Assembly: GCA_019671135.1 (NCBI GenBank)
Contig: JAHRHY010000013.1
Coordinates: forward strand, 496,001-560,000
Origin: Linnemannia hyalina
Taxonomy: Eukaryota > Mortierellomycota > Mortierellomycetes > Mortierellales > Mortierellaceae
DNA: 64,000 bases
Direction: 5' to 3'
This document shows positions 9,649-22,200 of the stretch, one piece after another. The notes beneath the pieces were generated by a model, which was given only the letters and a program-made list of their open reading frames with translations, was not told where the DNA came from and searched no databases. Position 1 is the stretch's first letter; every line of letters begins with the position of its first letter. Position numbers and translations under genes: made by a program.

Positions 9649-10857
9649 ATGCTTGCAAGCTATCAGCTCCACCCTCTCCTCCTGCCAGAGATCCTCTTCC
9701 GTGTCAGTCTAGCCATCCCTGCCTGGGAACCTATCCTCAACGAAAACAACAACAACAGCGACGACAACCGATTCTCAGACTCACCTCCACCCCTCTACCA
9801 CTTCACACCCACCACCCTAATCGCATGCTCAAAAGTCTGTCGAACCTGGTATTCAATCTTCTACCCAGCCCTCTGGACCATCTACGACGGACATACCATG
9901 TCCCCTCTCCGCTCCTCCCCCTCCGCATGCTACTCTCCTGACGAGTCCTTACCAACCTCAACAACTGGAGCAACAGAATCAAGGAGACGAACATACTTTA
10001 TTCCAGACGATACCATCCTCGCCAACAGCGACCACATCCAAACCCTCCTCAACGACCACCGCCGCCTCTTTGGTCGCCGCCACTACGAATGCCCAAGACT
10101 CACGGACATCACCATTTATGGAACCTCTCCCGGGTTGGTACACTTGGTCCGTTCGCATGGTTCGCAGCTGAGACGGTTAAAGTGGGTGGGAAATGTGCCG
10201 TATTCGGGGATGTTGGAAGATTTGGACGTGGAGTGTCTTGAGACTTTGACGCGGGTTGAGGAATTGGTTTTGGTGCAGTGGGATATTTCTGCGAAAGAGA
10301 CTTGTGAAGACATTGATGATAGCGGCGATTGGAAGGAAGGAAAGACGATAAAGAGAGGAAAGGGGTTGATAGAGGTGTTGGCCCAGACATGCTCAAAGAC
10401 CCTCCGTCGACTGACCCTCTAGCATATCCAAAGACTCGACGACCTTCCACCAGATCTCGATCACTTCTCTTCTATTCCTGACAATAGCAACACCGTGGTT
10501 GGCGACAGCAGTAAAGGAGGAGGAGGAGGAGGAAGAGGAGGAGGAGGCGGTGTAGTTCTCGAACAGCTCGAAGACCTGGCGGTCGATGCAGAATGGGCTG
10601 AGAACAAAGCCCTGATCTACTTCCTCATTGGTCAACCCTCAACACCGACAGCTCCCTCAAACGACAACACCCTCACAAACTTCTGCCCTCGACTGAAAAG
10701 GCTAGGTTTGGGCGCTGGACTGTTGGATGACCCTGAGATGATGGCTCGTCTGGAGAAGGTGTTGCCTCTGGCACACCCGGGTCTTGTCAGGGATATGTCC
10801 ATCATCGAAAGTCGCCTTTGGGCCAGATACCATCAGACTTGTCCTCAAGCTGCATAA
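9649..10857 (+). pseudogene. F-box/LRR gene split by one in-frame TAG
   Basis: From ATG 9649 the frame reads MLASYQLHPLLLPEILFRV, a Ser/Asn-rich insert, then ACSKVCRTWYSIFYPALWTIYDG, a typical F-box. An LRR-like region follows (SQLRRLKWVG, LTRVEELVLVQWD). At 10420-10422 a TAG interrupts LRRLTL. The same frame then continues for 144 codons (HIQRLDDLPPDLDHF, a Gly-rich tract, CPRLKRLGLGAGLL) to TAA 10855-10857. Without the TAG the protein would have 402 residues. An intron that removes the TAG would be only 51 bp and would delete LRR sequence. A recent nonsense mutation, an allele or a sequencing error are all possible. The relative at 56129-57586 is intact and resembles it. Confidence 0.7.
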
Positions 10858-10941
10858 TACAATTTTACTTTTTTTTGCCTTTCTTGTGTTTTTGTTCTTT
10901 TTTTGTATTAGTAAGAAAGGTTGTAGATGCATGTGTGGATG

Positions 10942-13067
10942 TTACTCATCGTCAGAATCCTCAAGAATGAGAGCCTTCCTGGCCTTGGGACGACGTTGTG
11001 AAATCACTGCAGCCTCCTCATCATCTTCATCATCATCCAGGTTTAGACCAGACTCTCCCTTAACAGCAACACCACTACCGGCGTTCTTGAACTCTCCAAA
11101 CATGCTTTCACCGCTGCCAAAACCCCACTGCGATCCCAAAGATAGGTTCACAGGACTTGGGTCGGCTTGATCCAGAGTGTTGTTGTTGATGTTCTCCTCT
11201 TCTTCCTCGTCCGATGGCAAGGTCGCTCTCTGGGTCGAGACAGGGGTCTTCTTCCCGGGTATATTGATGCTACTGCCGTTGCTCTCCTTCTCAGCAGCCG
11301 CTGCTCTCTGCCTCTCCTCTAGAGCACTCAATCCTCCAATCATCTGCAACGCCCTGTGTGTGAACAACGGTGCCTCGTCATCGTCTTCCTCTTCCTCATC
11401 AAAGATGCTACCAGCACGACTCATACCACTGCCAGATATCCGCAACGAGGGCTGACGATCCTCGTCCATAGCTTCAGCACCCGACCGGCTCCGATCTTGG
11501 TTTCTGCTCGTTGTCCTCTGCACGACCGGTGACCGACTGTTCAGATTCATCGAGTCCCTCATCCTGCTCAAAGCAACCTCATAATCATCCTGACTACCAT
11601 CATCCTCATTATCTGAGATCTGCAACCGCATCGCCGCTGATGAGTTATCGACCAATCTCTCCTTGCCCTTCCTGGACGCCGCAGCGGGTCTTTCTCGTGG
11701 TTGTGCAGGTTTAGATCCACCTGAACTGTTGCCAGTGGTAGCAAAATTAGTATCCTCGTTACCAAAGCTCCAGGTGGACGACGATGGTTGTCCGTCGCCC
11801 TTCTCGGCGTCAAGAAATGGATCCTGTTCCATGCTCTCTGCAGCTCCTTGAGCACGGCCAGCTGTATGCTGCTCCCAGACGCCATTCATCCGATCCTCGG
11901 CCGTCATGGCTGCTCGCTCAGAATCATCAACCACATTCAGCTTCTCCTTAACCTCATCCCAGTAAGCATCCCTCCAGCCGTTCATCGATGCCTATGTTGC
12001 CAATGCGGGAAAAGCGTGTTTTGGTCAGATATTTTGCTCTATGCACCAGTCGCTTCATTCAGTAGAGTACATGTAAGAGCGAGATCTCGTTGTACCTTCA
12101 TTTGCTTGTCAGATTTGCATTTGGCCTCGGTTTGGAGGATAAAATCTCGGAAGGTTGATTTGGGGAACAGGTTGTGTGCCCAGGTCTGGTACAGAATCAT
12201 CAGATCCGCCAAGTTCTTTTTCTATTATCATGTTGTGTGCAGTAGCAGTACGTCGTTAGTTTCATATTTTGTCATCAATATGAATGGTCAAGCCTGCAAA
12301 ATAAAACAAGGCGCACTACGCCCACAGTGTACTTACAGAGTTTGCGTCCTTCTCCACAGATGTCCTGTACTTGTTCCGGATCTTGAATCGCTTTCCTTGA
12401 GCCATCAGCATCGGGAATCCTTGAATACCAAGCAGTCTATCGACCAAAATATGTACAGCGCAAAACAATGGTGAGTTGAACCGTTTCCTCTCCCTGGAAG
12501 TCAATACGCATAAGATCCAGTACAAATAAGTTCCCTCAAAGGTACCTACTTCTCAGAATCCAGACGAACCATCTTTGCCCGCTTCTTCGCAACATTAACA
12601 GTCGCCAAATCCCCTTCCACAGGAGCATCCGCGTTACCACTCGTCGACCCAATAGGCTTGTTCCACCCACCGCCGCCACTACCTCCCTTCTTGGTAGCAG
12701 CACCTTTCCATGTAGCAGTAGCAGCACCCGTAGCCGCTGCGGCACGCTGTTGTTGACTCTGCGCAACTTGTTGTTCCACCAGCTGGGTTTGAGCGTTCAG
12801 CATGGCCAAGTAGTCCCGTTGTGCTGGCAAGGCTCCGATTCCACTGCTACTAGCTCTTGTCGCCGTGGCTGAGGCCGAAGACACTGAAGACTGAGAAGGA
12901 GTGGCCACAGTCCTTGACGCTTGCTGTTGTTTTTGTTGTTGTTGCTGTTGTTGGTCAGCCTTCTCGGCAATCTCCATCATCTCATCCGCAAAGGCATCAT
13001 AGTCGTCAAACTGCTCAAAAGCCGCGTCGTCAAGTTGAAGGTCATTCGGAAAGTCGTCAATGTCCAT
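10942..13067 (-). CDS. CSM3: Replication fork protection subunit CSM3/Swi3/TIPIN
   Basis: Four exons on the minus strand, 13067-12550, 12436-12337, 12221-12096 and 11991-10942, encode 597 residues. The Swi3 domain spans exons 1-4, about residues 173-260: KLLGIQGFPMLMAQGKRF, then LADLMILYQTWAHNLFPK, then STFRDFILQTEAKC, then MNGWRDAYWDE. The N-terminus is acidic with a polyQ run near 40-50. The C-terminal half is disordered, Ser/Asp/Glu-rich and ends LILEDSDDE. CSM3/TIPIN pairs with TOF1/TIMELESS, travels with the replisome, stabilises paused forks and supports checkpoint signalling. The start was chosen at MDIDDFPND, because the in-frame codons upstream look like 5' leader. It is long for the family because of the low-complexity tail. 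Confidence 0.88.
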
Positions 13068-13736
13068 TTCTTTTTGTGGGTGTCGTGGGGTGGCGAAGAG
13101 GGGGAGTTGATGTGAAGAAAGTAAAATAAATAGGGGAAGAGGGCCCGTCGCGTTCTTGTTATTGTCTAATAAATGAATTATGAAACGAGTCACAAAAACG
13201 AAAACACATGTCGCGTCCTTTGAAGAAACGAGTACAAGGCAATTGAAGGCTGCGTTCTCAGAACCGTCCCTTTCTCAGCCCATTCCCTACCTCTCACGCG
13301 CGCGCGTGAAGTGAAAAAAGAATTGTAGACAAAAACGAATAATTGATCAGCCCAGGTATTATGAGCTGCCGTGTTGTTGTTTTTATTTTGAGGGGAGTGA
13401 GAGGTGTACGTTTATGATGGAGGAGAAGGGAGAGTGGTTTGCAGAGAAACAAGAAAAATAAAAAAGTGTAAGAACAGAATGGGTGGGTTGCGCGTCTTTA
13501 TCATGTACCAAAGATGAGGTTGTCATCATCGGGTTAGATTTGGATGTGTAGGTTTTTGTATTTGTTGATCGTTTCCAAAATGAGTTGTGTAAAGGAGATG
13601 CATAATTTAGATGGCCTCTATTTGACGTTAAACAATGGAAAAGCAATAGAAGAATTCATTAGGGAGACAATACATTATGGCTTTGAGACGATCGAACATA
13701 GGAAAACATCCAAGAATGTAAAATGACAACTAGTGA
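13068..13736. other. Spacer between CSM3 start and ATP5 end
   Basis: About 670 bp with no supported gene. The side near 13068-13400 is the likely CSM3 promoter, with a cgcgcgcg tract near 13299. The side near 13500-13736 is the likely ATP5 3' region. Confidence 0.6.
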
Positions 13737-15318
13737 CTAACCCTGGAGCAACTGGTTGAGCTTGTTGATCTTGGAGGAGACGGACAAGTCAATGGTCTTG
13801 TCACCGAACTCGACAACCAAACCACCGAGGATGGCGGGGTTGACCTATCGTATGTAAATTGATGCAATGTTTGGTCCAGATTAGCGAATTGCTTTCCCGA
13901 GAATATGATGGCTGTACCAACTGTTGACAACCACGCGATTGAATCCTGGTGGTCCATATGTGTTACCTTGTTGGAGACAATGAGGGTCTGCTTGGCGGTG
14001 ACGAAGGAAGACTTCTGCAAGTAACCCTTGACCTTGGCGACCTCCTTGGCATCCAACTCCTATTTGATATGCCAAACAGCCACACACAGAAAAAGGGTCA
14101 GTAAATTCCATTTAGCAATCTTCGCAACATGAACTTTTGGTCAATGTTCAAACACCGAACAAGCGCCAATGAAGAAGTGATAGGTTACCTTGGCGGAGGT
14201 GATGGTGACCTGGACCTCACCGCGGTGAGCGCCCATCAAAGAACCGTAGGAGTTGATGATCTTGACGGTATCGTAGAGACGACCGTTCTCAGCCAAGGTA
14301 TCGAAGAAGTTCTTGGTCAACTCGTTGTACTTGCCAGCAGCGAGCAACTGCTGGACACCAGCCTTCTTCTCGATACGGTTGATGGTGGGGTTCTCGAGGT
14401 ACTCACGGAGCTTAGAGTCCTTCTCGACAATGCGCTTAACCTGCTTCAAGTCGGTCTCAACGACTTCCAAGGCCTGCTTCTTGGCGGCGGCGGTGTAAAG
14501 GGCGGTAGCGTAACGACCCTCAATTCCGTGGATGACAGCGGGGATCTGTTTTTTGTTGGTTATAGAAAAGGGAGGCGTCAAGGCGTCAAGGCGTTAGGAG
14601 ACTGTGAAAAATCGCGATGTGATGATGCGATGAAAGAGAAGGTTACTGTTGGATCGATCTGCACTAGGCGAGTTGAATGATTCGGTCCAGGTTCCTGAGA
14701 TCATCCCAAAGTCGAATCTCTTTCCCTCCTGACTGATGTACGATCAAGACTTCGTGTTGGTGCATTGACAGTTGACGTGTCTGTCCGTCAGGTCCAAGAG
14801 TGCTGCTGTTCCTGAATAATAAGGCGTTGCGCTCTTGATCGGATATGATTGAAGAGGGATCATTACCTGGATGTTGGCAGAGGTGGCATAGCCACGGGTG
14901 GCCTAGAGGTACGAAAACAAACGTCGTGGGTGATATGTTAGTTTATCGTCTAGGCTGGAAGTGTGAAAGGAACGTGTGTGATATGTGCGTTTGTGAATGG
15001 TTGTTGCTGGATGGCCGATGGAGTTGTTGGTAGAGTGCAAGGAAGAGAGGAAAGGGGTTGGTGTGTACTTGGAGAGTGTCAAAGTGGATGAATGAATGTT
15101 GCTAAAGAGCGCATGGTTGGTGATGGTATTAGGGTCAGGTACAGGCTGCAGAGCCTCGTTCCTGGAAGGTGTAAAAAGGAGGCAGTGGCGGGCGATCTGC
15201 AGGTGGGTTGTTGACAGTTGAGGAGTGGACGATCGATGGGAGAATGAGCGCGCGCGTGAGAGATGAATAGAGAGGTGGAGCAGGGTATTACTTGGAGGGC
15301 ACGGCGGGCGGCGAACAT
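13737..15318 (-). CDS. ATP5: Mitochondrial ATP synthase OSCP subunit
   Basis: Five exons on the minus strand, 15318-15292, 14902-14867, 14545-14189, 14059-13967 and 13844-13737, encode 206 residues. The first two tiny exons (27 and 36 nt) encode a mitochondrial presequence, [18 protein letters not shown]. The mature part begins [20 protein letters not shown], the conserved OSCP start. Helices follow ([34 protein letters not shown]), and it ends with the beta segment [24 protein letters not shown] caps the F1 head and connects it to the peripheral stalk on the matrix side. Length and layout are normal. The intron-rich 5' end (introns of 389 and 321 bp) is longer than elsewhere in the window. 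Confidence 0.95.
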
Positions 15319-15682
15319 GGCGATTGAGTGGAGGGATGGGAGGAGGGAGATGGGGATGAAGAGGGGAAAAAAGAGATCAAGTCGATCGGGAAGCAAAATA
15401 ACAATGCGGAGCGGAGACTCCCGCTCAATCGATCTGGACTTCTAGGCCGTGTAAAAATTATCACAACTTGAATGATGCTAGAAAGGTCACATGATTTCCT
15501 TCATCACCGATCAATTTCAGATCGCACTTTCTGCATTCTCCTCCTTGCGCCCAAAAGTCAACTCTCACAGCCTGCGACAAAAACGCACTCGATCAACATG
15601 GACATTCATACGAGGCAGTTCTTTCACAGCAAATGATGCGCCTCACTATATCTGATTAGAGATCGCTTTAATCAAAGTCGTC

Positions 15683-16172
15683 TTAAGAGTCTGTGCACTT
15701 TGGCATTAAGATCTGGATATAGGGCATAGGAGAGTGATCAAACAGCTCGTCTTTGAACCTAAAAAAAGAAGCACGACAAGGTAGCTCTTTGGACGCGTCA
15801 CGTTGCGATCTAGGCGAACAGGTGCTGGAAGAGGCCCTTGGCTTGTTCCGAGTGTGCACGATGTCGAGTGGCGGAGACTGACAATCAAGCACTAGGGTCC
15901 AGTTTATTTATGACAGCACCAATCGGCAGTTTTTGTTCATAGCTTTTGACCTGTACCAGTTCCCACCTCTACCCCTTCGTTGATAAATACCCGAGAGATT
16001 GCTATCCGGACCAAATGCCTTTCTCTTCGGAGGCTAAAAGTTCACTGTTGGAAATAGGACCCTGAATAAATACTTTCTCGCCTGGCTGGGCGATAGCCGT
16101 TCTGACCGCAAACAAATGCTGTGTGCTCGCTGGACCATATTCTAGACGAAGTACTGGCAAAAGTCCATGCAT
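15683..16172 (-). pseudogene. SET-domain-like N-terminal fragment
   Basis: From ATG 16172 the minus strand reads 56 codons to a TAG at 16004-16002. They include LEYGPASTQHLFAVRTAIA then PGEKVFIQGPI. This resembles the start of a SET domain, where a glycine-rich strand leads to LFA.R.I..GE.VF.E.P. The glycines of the consensus are partly lost, and nothing resembling the rest of a SET domain follows. A second open stretch at 15892-15683 ends FKDELFDHSPMPYIQILM and could be a later exon, but I found no convincing splice pair. A CT-rich leader precedes the ATG. This is either a truncated relic or a small gene of unknown role. Confidence 0.3.
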
Positions 16173-19100
16173 TGTACTTCGCAAGCGACGTAATGTGTAA
16201 GGAGAGAGATGAGTATTCAGAAAAAATAGGAAGACAATGGGGTGTGAAGAAAAGTGTGAAAGAGAGAAAAGGGATAGAGAGAGGCATGTTGCGAAAGAAT
16301 GACGAACAGGGTTTCTCACTAATTGCTAGTTGATATGTTTGTTAGCTCCGACCACAGCTGGGTATTTTTTTTTTTACTGTTCATGGTCTTTTTGTGTTCT
16401 TGGTTCTTCTTGTGGTGAAAGAAAAGGCTCTCTTGGAAGAGGGTTTGTTCCCTCTCCGAAATGACGCGGCGCCGACCCTGGGCACAGAGTAATATTTCTT
16501 TTGGTTTTATGTGTGCTCTTCGTCTCTTCGTCTGTCCAGATGAACGATAATTGAGCGTCGCACAGAATTCATAGATGTGTTTATTAAAAGCAGCTGTCAG
16601 GGCTAACAATAAACAAAAAATAACAGATGACGATGGTGCATGGCATGGCAGGGGGGATAGGGGAAGGGAAAGTGGACATGTCTTTTAATTGTTCGAGTTC
16701 GAATGATTGAGAGACGGGGTTGTTAGCGTGGTCTTTAGTAGATGTTTCGGGATGTGTTATTGAAAAAAGTGCTGTTGGTTATCGACTTTTGTGCGGTGAG
16801 CCTGTTTTGTTCATAGATGACAGACATGGCATGTACTTTAAATGACCGGCGAGAGGGCGGGGATCCAGCGAGCAGACAGAGCAAGCACGAACCCTTTTGC
16901 TCAATTCAGGTTCAGAGCCATATTCTTTGTGGCGCAAGGCAAAAATCAGAGAGAGAGGGAGAGGAAAAAAAGAACCATATGGGCAACACTTTGAGCTGGG
17001 CTTCATCCTGCGAACGAACTATCCTCTCGAACCTCATGGAGAAGAAGAAAAAAGAAAAACAAACAAGAAGAAGTGCATTGCATTGGAAAGTGAGCCTGCA
17101 GGAAAAGAACAGCAAAGAAAGGTTGATTTGTGATTGTGGAACCGTACTCCCTTTGTAGAGAGGTATGTACAGTACAGTACTCTCGAACAACAACATTGAC
17201 AGCGACCAACAGCCGGAGAGAGAGAAAACAAAACGAGAGAGAGAGAGAGCAATTCTCCAAAATGAAAGGACCTGGACCTGACATTGTCAAGAACAAACAA
17301 CAATCAAAGGTGAACCCTACTTTAAGGTGCAAGATTAAACTCCATCCTCGATCCATCAACATCATCAACATCATCACCTTCATCAAAGTGAATAGTGCTC
17401 TGAGCAAAAAAAAAAAAAAAAAAAAAGGAGCAGGAACCAAGGGGTAACGAAGGGTGGTTAATATGAATACCGATCTACACTGTCAGGCCAAAAAAGGGTC
17501 CCATCCCTGGGTTTCAGAGAAGATGGATAGACATCGTTTTCATTTCAGGGACCAACATCTCGGCGATAGATCGGTCCCAGAATAGACGCGAGGCCAAAGT
17601 AACCTCCTAGAAGGAGGGATGAGGAACCACATTTTTGATAATGTACTTGCAGAAAGAAAAAAAGAAAGGAGGCGGGCAATGGTGGAGAAAAATAAGGGGG
17701 AAAGGGCAGGACAATAAGGTCATCATAGTCATTTTCATTCACCCCTGGAAGAGTAACTAACTCTATTAGATGGGCGGATTTAGATCGACTATGAGTCGCC
17801 TCTTTTTTTAGAGGAAGACAAGGTAACAAAATGACTAAAAAAGGGGGTATAGCGATACGAAAGAAAAGAGAGAAAGTGCATTAGCATTAGGGAGAGGCGG
17901 GTGGACGCAGATGACAATGTATCTAGCGACATGCAAGGTTCACTCACGCGCAACTCGTTTTTTTTCTTTGCAACATGAATATGAAGTAGCTGGTTCAGAA
18001 ACTGACTTACAGATCAGTCCTGTTGTGAGAACGGAGTCTCGTCCTTTTTCTCTTTTTGCTGGTTGTTGAGTTGTCTCCTCGTTTTTCAATTGACCAAGAA
18101 AAAATGACGACCAAAAAAAAAAAAAAAAAAAAAATAGAGAAAGAAAAAAAACGTGTGCGACGTTGAGAGCAATCCAATTAGTACTGGACTCGTTTGGTCG
18201 ATGGGTGAGAGCAGCGAGCGAGCAATAATAGTAAATCACACAACGAAAGATGGAAGGGAGACAGAAACCGTGCCGAACCTGGCCCTTCAACGGGCTGAAT
18301 GTGAGTGTGATAGATGAGTGTGAGTGTGAGTATGAAAAGAATGAAAAGAATTAAAAAAAACGGTGTATTTCGTGGATCGGGGTGATTGTATTGTGTGTTC
18401 TATTCTGGAACAGACAGTGACAGTTCTGCTGATGAGTGAATGAATGAATGAATTGCTGATGATTTTTGTTTGAGTCGCCAATGCAGGGTAGTGTCAGTTT
18501 TAGCCTGTCTGGGCGTCAGGGCGTCAGGGAGGAGGAGGGGTGTTAGATCCAATGTGGGAATGAGGGGGGGAGCAAGAGCAGGCAGGAGGGCGGAAAAGAG
18601 TGTAGAGTAGAGTAGAGAGTAGAGAATAGATAGGAGAAGGCGCATTGCCCACACACGCACAACACTATGTATCGAAGCTAGCCCCTTCACTCATTTGGAT
18701 CGCTTATTCCTCTTGTGTTCTCCTCTGTTTCCCTTGTCCGCTTCTTTCTTCTCTTTCTCTCTTTCTCTTTCTCTTTCTCTTTTTCTTTTTCTATTTCTTT
18801 TCATTCACGTATACTTCATCCTCATTATACTCTCTTCATACCTGCACTTTCTCTCACTCTTCACAGCACTCATACACTCATACTCTTCCTGCCTCCTCTT
18901 TTTTTTTATTGGCTTCTTTTTCCCTTTCCTCGTTTCATCCTCTTGCACATGACCTCCACTTCCTCCTCCTTCACCTGGACTCCTCTTATTACGACTATTC
19001 TTATTCTCATTCGATAACAGCAACAACAACAATACCTGCATTCATTCCTCCCTCGAAACACCACCTCCTCTTCTCTTCCTTTCGTCCCTCTCATTCACTT

Positions 19101-19294
19101 CGATCTCTCTTTATTCCTCTCTACCAATTTACCGCCACTCTTCCTCTCACTCTTTTACGACTACACCCTCACACCCATACACTCGCACAACGCCAACACC
19201 GACACCTAAACAACTACACTACTGTCCCTGAACCTCGGTCTTTCTCTCCTCCACCCTTTTCCCCTTCAACCTCACATATATTCCAAAGCCAACC
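16173..19294. other. Long gene-poor region, low complexity
   Basis: About 3.1 kb with no open frame that looks like protein. It contains homopolymer A runs (17406-17427, 18114-18135), purine-rich stretches (gagagagagag near 17237) and gtgagtgtgagt repeats near 18302-18332. From about 18680 to 19290 it is almost pure pyrimidine on the plus strand, which fits the promoter and leader of the phosphatase gene. Nothing else is claimed. Confidence 0.6.
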
Positions 19295-22200
19295 ATGCTG
19301 CACAGTCTCTGCTGCTGGTCTGCTCAACAGCAGAGTCCGCCTTCCTCGCCCATCTCCCCCTCCAACGGACAGTCAGCAACGGAATGTTCCTGCAGCTCCA
19401 TCCACCACAACGATTCATTAACTGCTACAACACACAAGAACAACAACGAAAAGACAGTAACGACCACTACCACCACAGCAACTGACTGTCACCTTCACCA
19501 ACAAGAGCTTGTCAACAACAACAATACCGACTGTAAGCAAACCTTTTTTTTACTTTTATGCTTTTCTCTTTTTTTCTGTTTGCGGGATCATTCAACCAAA
19601 AGAGAAAGGGTTCCAAGGATGGACAGGCATCTCCTTTTCTCGCCTATGCCTGCTTCCTCCGTCCCAACTCCTTCGTTGTCTCTCTCCTCCGACAGCCGTC
19701 TTTCTCCTTTCATACCTCCTACTCCTTATTTATAACCAAACTCGACTCCAACCTTGCTCTCATGGTCCTTCTCTGACACACTCAACAAAAAAAAGCCAAA
19801 ACGATGCAGCAAACTCATTACACATCATACACCATACATACACTTACCCGTACAGACCACACTTCACACTTCACTCTGCAGTTCTTCTTCATACCTTCCT
19901 CCTTGTATCCTTGCTGTGTGATCGACAAAAGGCGTTATTATTTTGTTTGGACTATTTTTTTTACCTCGCAGTAAAGAAGGAGTCCAGTAGAGGAGGGGGG
20001 GCTAGTAGGTGTGTGTGGAATGGCTAAACAATTGATGATGTGTGTGTCCCTTTTTCTCCACAGTAGCAACAGAAGTGTCTATATCAACGATAACAACAAT
20101 CAACAACAATTGGGATTTTTTTTTAGGTGTTTTTGGAAGTGTATGATGTGTTTTGTTGTTGCCGTCGTCTGCTGTTGCTGAGTGTTCTAACAATAGAACT
20201 GGGGGTGGAGTAACAGAGAGAGAGAGAAAGGGGCAGCATCAATTCAGTCCAGGGACGCGTCCGTACTTTGCCAAAAGAAGACTGGCCCGACACCATTGGC
20301 CGCACTCGTGATCTTTTGTAGCAAACAGCCAAAACAAACCATTGTGTTAACGCGTGCAAAGAAATAACCTATTCCTCCTTGCCTATCCTATCATTTCAAA
20401 CAACCCGCTACGTAACAGATGCTGGCCTGGAAAAGCAAGGCTTTGAGGGCCCCCTCAAAAACTCCCCCTCCCGCCCTTCCTCGCCCTCCCACCACCACCG
20501 TCGACAGTCAGCAAACAACAACAATAGCATCCACGGATCATTAGCATCACTACACTCCGTCTCATCCAATCGTTCAACCTCCTCCCGAAGCAACTATCTC
20601 CGAGGCTTCCTCTCCTCCTCCAGGCGAAACTCACCTGTCTCCTCTCCTCCCCTCACCCCTACTGCTGTTGCTCAGTCTCCAGCCCCTGCCAGTAACACCC
20701 ATGGATCCGATCTTAATGGCAGCCAACAACAACACTCCTCGCCTGGAAAGTCACCGACAAAGTTTTCTCTCCAAAAGTTCTACTATCCTCGGAACAGCAT
20801 GACTACGACACAATCTCCATCCTCGCCTTCCAACGTGCAGACCCCCGCTTTGACGTCGTCCTCGCCACCCATGTCAATCCAAGGGTCATTCTCAAGGCTA
20901 GATACTGGAACTGCAAGGCAGTCCATGTCCTCTGGGTTTGAAGGGCCAAGGGCACTAGGCTTGATACCCCCTCCGCTTCCGGTAGCAATTGTGGCGACTT
21001 CCACGCCTCTGCAGCCAGCACCTTCAATACCGCAACCTGCGCCCCTTTCGCTGACGGTTTCGGATTTCACGACGACAGCCATTGCTCCATTGCGGACGAC
21101 GGGTGTGCCAATCTTGACACTCCCTACACTCGCTCCTCCAAGGAGTGTCGCGCCTACTTTGACGACAATCCTTCCATCTCCTACGACCCCTTCTGCTGAA
21201 CCAAACATGTGTGAGTCGACGTCCATCCACCCCAATTCGTCGCTTTCCCCTCACCCATTCGCCCTTTCAACACTCTCTTCATCCTACTCGACTTCGTCCT
21301 CAGCCTCTTACACATCGGGAGGTTCCTCGCCCAACACCTCTCCGTCGACATCTCCGACCGAAACTACCTCCAACTCGCACATTCTGTCACCTTCTCCTTC
21401 AGAATTGACGCCTTATCCTGCCAAGGGACTCTCACCTGCAAGGCTGGCAGCCATGCTGGAAAAGGGGGCGACCAACAGTCAAGGAGCAGGTTCTCGCCCA
21501 TTATTGTTGGATCTTCGGGCCTTGCCTGATTTTGAGCCTGCCTCGATTGTGTACTCGATCAACATCAACCTCCCGACGCTGCTCATGCGACGCTACAGGA
21601 AAGGAGGAGCCGTTTCATCGTTTGCCCTGGAGTCGTTTATTACCATCCCCTCAGACAAGGACCTATATCACTTGATTCAAGATGGATGGAGACAGGATCG
21701 GGATATCCATGGAAACGAGACCACTGTCCGTGATATTGTTGTACTGGATCATGAGATGAGGCCGGGTCAGGAAGAGTATGGCCGGTCAGCCAGCCCTGCA
21801 TGGACCGTGGTCAGCGTCCTGGAGCGAGGCGGAGGCAACTGTGGTGGAAATGGGCCAATTCAAATTTGGTTCTTGGAAGGCGGCTTTGAGGCTTTCCAAG
21901 CTTGGGATGCTAGTGAAAAGTATATCCGCCGTCCTGGATCTGAGTTTGGAAGCGGTGGCCATCAGGACGATGTTGAGATGACTCACGCCGAGCTCGAGAG
22001 TGGAGATCTCCACCCTCTCTCGATGCCATTGTCCCTGTCTCGCAGCACAACGTCGTCCACCATGACAGATGCCAAGACTGCTCAGGCGATCGATAATGCT
22101 GTCTCGTTGACGAACGCCTCTCTCGGCGGCGCACCCCGCCAGCGCGGCCCAGCTCGCCGCGAGAGTTTGTTCTCTCTCAACACAAAGTCATTGGCACGGC

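Noticed and set aside
10370..10422. A 51-bp intron removing the in-frame TAG of the split F-box gene
   Set aside because: It is far shorter than the usual introns here (96-125 bp), the donor is weak, and it would delete LRR codons that match the family.
17003..17440. Minus-strand open frame of 145 codons
   Set aside because: It arises from poly-T and purine repeats. The composition is hydrophobic and simple, with no start context or splice partner.
18645..19421. Long open frame rich in Leu/Phe/Ser
   Set aside because: It is a by-product of a pyrimidine-only promoter or leader. There is no domain and the composition is simple.
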